Shown: in pieces, positions 63,130 to 64,000 of the stretch
Layout of the letters: the number at the start of each line of letters is the position of its first letter
Position numbering within the stretch: position 1 is the stretch's first letter
Origin: Peribacillus sp. FSL P2-0133
GTDB lineage: Bacteria > Bacillota > Bacilli > Bacillales > DSM-1321
Direction: 5' to 3'
Length of the DNA stretch: 64,000 nt
NCBI RefSeq assembly: GCF_037975445.1
Contig: NZ_CP150254.1
Coordinates: forward strand, 4,462,001 to 4,526,000
Notes under the pieces: model-generated
What the model was told of the DNA's origin: nothing
The model's database searches: none
Seen by the model: the letters and a program-made list of their open reading frames with translations, nothing else
Position numbers and translations under genes: made by a program

Positions 63130-63984
63130 ATGAAGAATATGGATAACAATGAACAAACAATAACTGGTCTAGAGAAAGAAATTCAAACCGATTTTCAAAA
63201 ATCGATGTCTTACGGAGATTATCTCCACCTTGATAAGATTTTAACTAGTCAACATAGGTGTTCCGATCATCATGATGAAATGCTATTCATCATTATCCAT
63301 CAAGCGAGTGAGCTATGGATGAAGCTCATTTTACATGAGTTGACAGCAGCAACTGAGTCCATCCGCCAAAACAAGTTGGAACCTTCGTTTAAAATGCTGT
63401 CGCGCGTTTCGAGGATCCAGCAGCAATTGATCCAGTCATGGAATGTCCTTTCAACTTTGACGCCGGCTGAATACATGGAGTTCAGGGATAAACTGGGACA
63501 ATCTTCCGGATTCCAATCTTATCAGAATCGTTTGATTGAATTTGCATTAGGAAACAAAAATGTCCATACGCTATCTGTCTATCAGCACCAAACGGATTTA
63601 TACGAGCAAATGCAGCAGGCCCTTCATGAGCCAAGTATTTATGACGCGGCGATCAATGCACTTGTGGCGCGCGGATTACCTATTGATCAAGAAGCCCTCA
63701 GCAGGGATTGGTCACAAAGATATGAACCAAATGCCAGTGTAGAAGAGGCGTGGCTGACAGTTTACCGCGATGTTGAGCAATATTGGGACTTATATGAACT
63801 GGGCGAGAAGTTAGTGGACATCGGCCATCAACAGCAATTATGGCGTTTTAATCATATGACCACGGTGGAAAGAATTATTGGTAATAAACAAGGTACTGGC
63901 GGATCATCAGGTGTAACGTATTTAAAAAGAGCACTGGATCAACACTTTTTCCCAGAACTATGGAGTCTAAGAACGAAGCTATAA
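63130..63984 (+). CDS. kynA: Tryptophan 2,3-dioxygenase
   Basis: A 284-residue heme enzyme opening the indole ring of tryptophan to N-formylkynurenine. The signature [20 protein letters not shown] holds active-site residues; [18 protein letters not shown] and the C-terminal [16 protein letters not shown] are typical. AGTGAGGAG precedes the ATG. The window ends 16 bases later, so a kynB formamidase may follow outside. Confidence 0.95.
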   Translation: MKNMDNNEQTITGLEKEIQTDFQKSMSYGDYLHLDKILTSQHRCSDHHDEMLFIIIHQASELWMKLILHELTAATESIRQNKLEPSFKMLSRVSRIQQQLIQSWNVLSTLTPAEYMEFRDKLGQSSGFQSYQNRLIEFALGNKNVHTLSVYQHQTDLYEQMQQALHEPSIYDAAINALVARGLPIDQEALSRDWSQRYEPNASVEEAWLTVYRDVEQYWDLYELGEKLVDIGHQQQLWRFNHMTTVERIIGNKQGTGGSSGVTYLKRALDQHFFPELWSLRTKL

Positions 63985-64000
63985 GATATTCAAGAAACAG

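Overview
The window looks like chromosomal DNA of a Bacillaceae bacterium. Most genes are close to Bacillus families (roc, lia, mtl, citM/citST, adaAB/alkA, kyn, tcyP, catDE). Ribosome binding sites are strong AAGGAGG types, several starts are GTG or TTG, bulk GC is near 40% by eye, and the regulatory sites are of Bacillus type (T-box, cre, Zur, sigma-54/SigL). A Peribacillus-like soil bacillus is my best guess; the sequence does not prove the species. I saw no phage genes, transposases, rRNA, tRNA or CRISPR array.

Layout. 1-4.6 kb: a DedA protein and a PAP2 phosphatase (possible undecaprenyl lipid recycling), a CYP106A cytochrome P450, a small membrane protein and a DUF975 protein. 4.6-10.7 kb: a catabolic cluster (M20 amidohydrolase, YtcJ-like amidohydrolase, BrnQ transporter, sigma-54 activator) with two matched pairs of -24/-12 promoter and upstream palindromes. 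11-17 kb: arginine/ornithine/proline catabolism (rocA-rocD-rocG plus a small lipoyl-like protein) with a divergent RocR-type activator and sigma-54 promoters. 17.2-19.2 kb: a catD-catE-azoR quinone/catechol stress operon behind a SigA promoter and a TTAC-N5-GTAA operator. 19.3-25.2 kb: a five-gene nickel/opine-type ABC transporter preceded by Zur boxes and a 21-bp repeat array. 25.3-30.7 kb: mannitol mtlA-mtlR-mtlD. 30.8-35.6 kb: citM with cre sites, an AraC regulator and citST.

35.8-41.6 kb: a membrane protein, a collagen-like protein, a 41-bp tandem array containing an exact 205-bp internal duplication, alkA divergent from adaA-adaB, two tandem secreted DUF2690 proteins, a Nudix pseudogene and a small membrane protein. 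41.9-50.6 kb: cutC, a GC-rich probably transferred HemK-like methyltransferase, a TipA-type MerR regulator, a pentapeptide-repeat protein, a VOC protein, a GNAT acetyltransferase, tcyP, an unrecognised HExxH protein and a second PAP2-like protein. 50.8-54.8 kb: an amino acid permease under a T-box, small membrane proteins and an MFS transporter. 54.9-58.6 kb: the liaIHFSR cell-envelope stress operon. 58.6-59.4 kb: about 38 copies of a 21-bp repeat. 59.5-64 kb: a TetR regulator divergent from kynU-permease-kynA (tryptophan to anthranilate).

The genes mainly serve nitrogen and carbon scavenging (amino acids, acyl amino acids, citrate, mannitol, tryptophan, cystine) and stress defence (alkylation, quinones, cell wall, zinc limitation). 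The least explained content is the repeats: 21-bp units with a conserved ACTCGTGA core at three separate intergenic loci and a hairpin-forming 41-bp array at a fourth.
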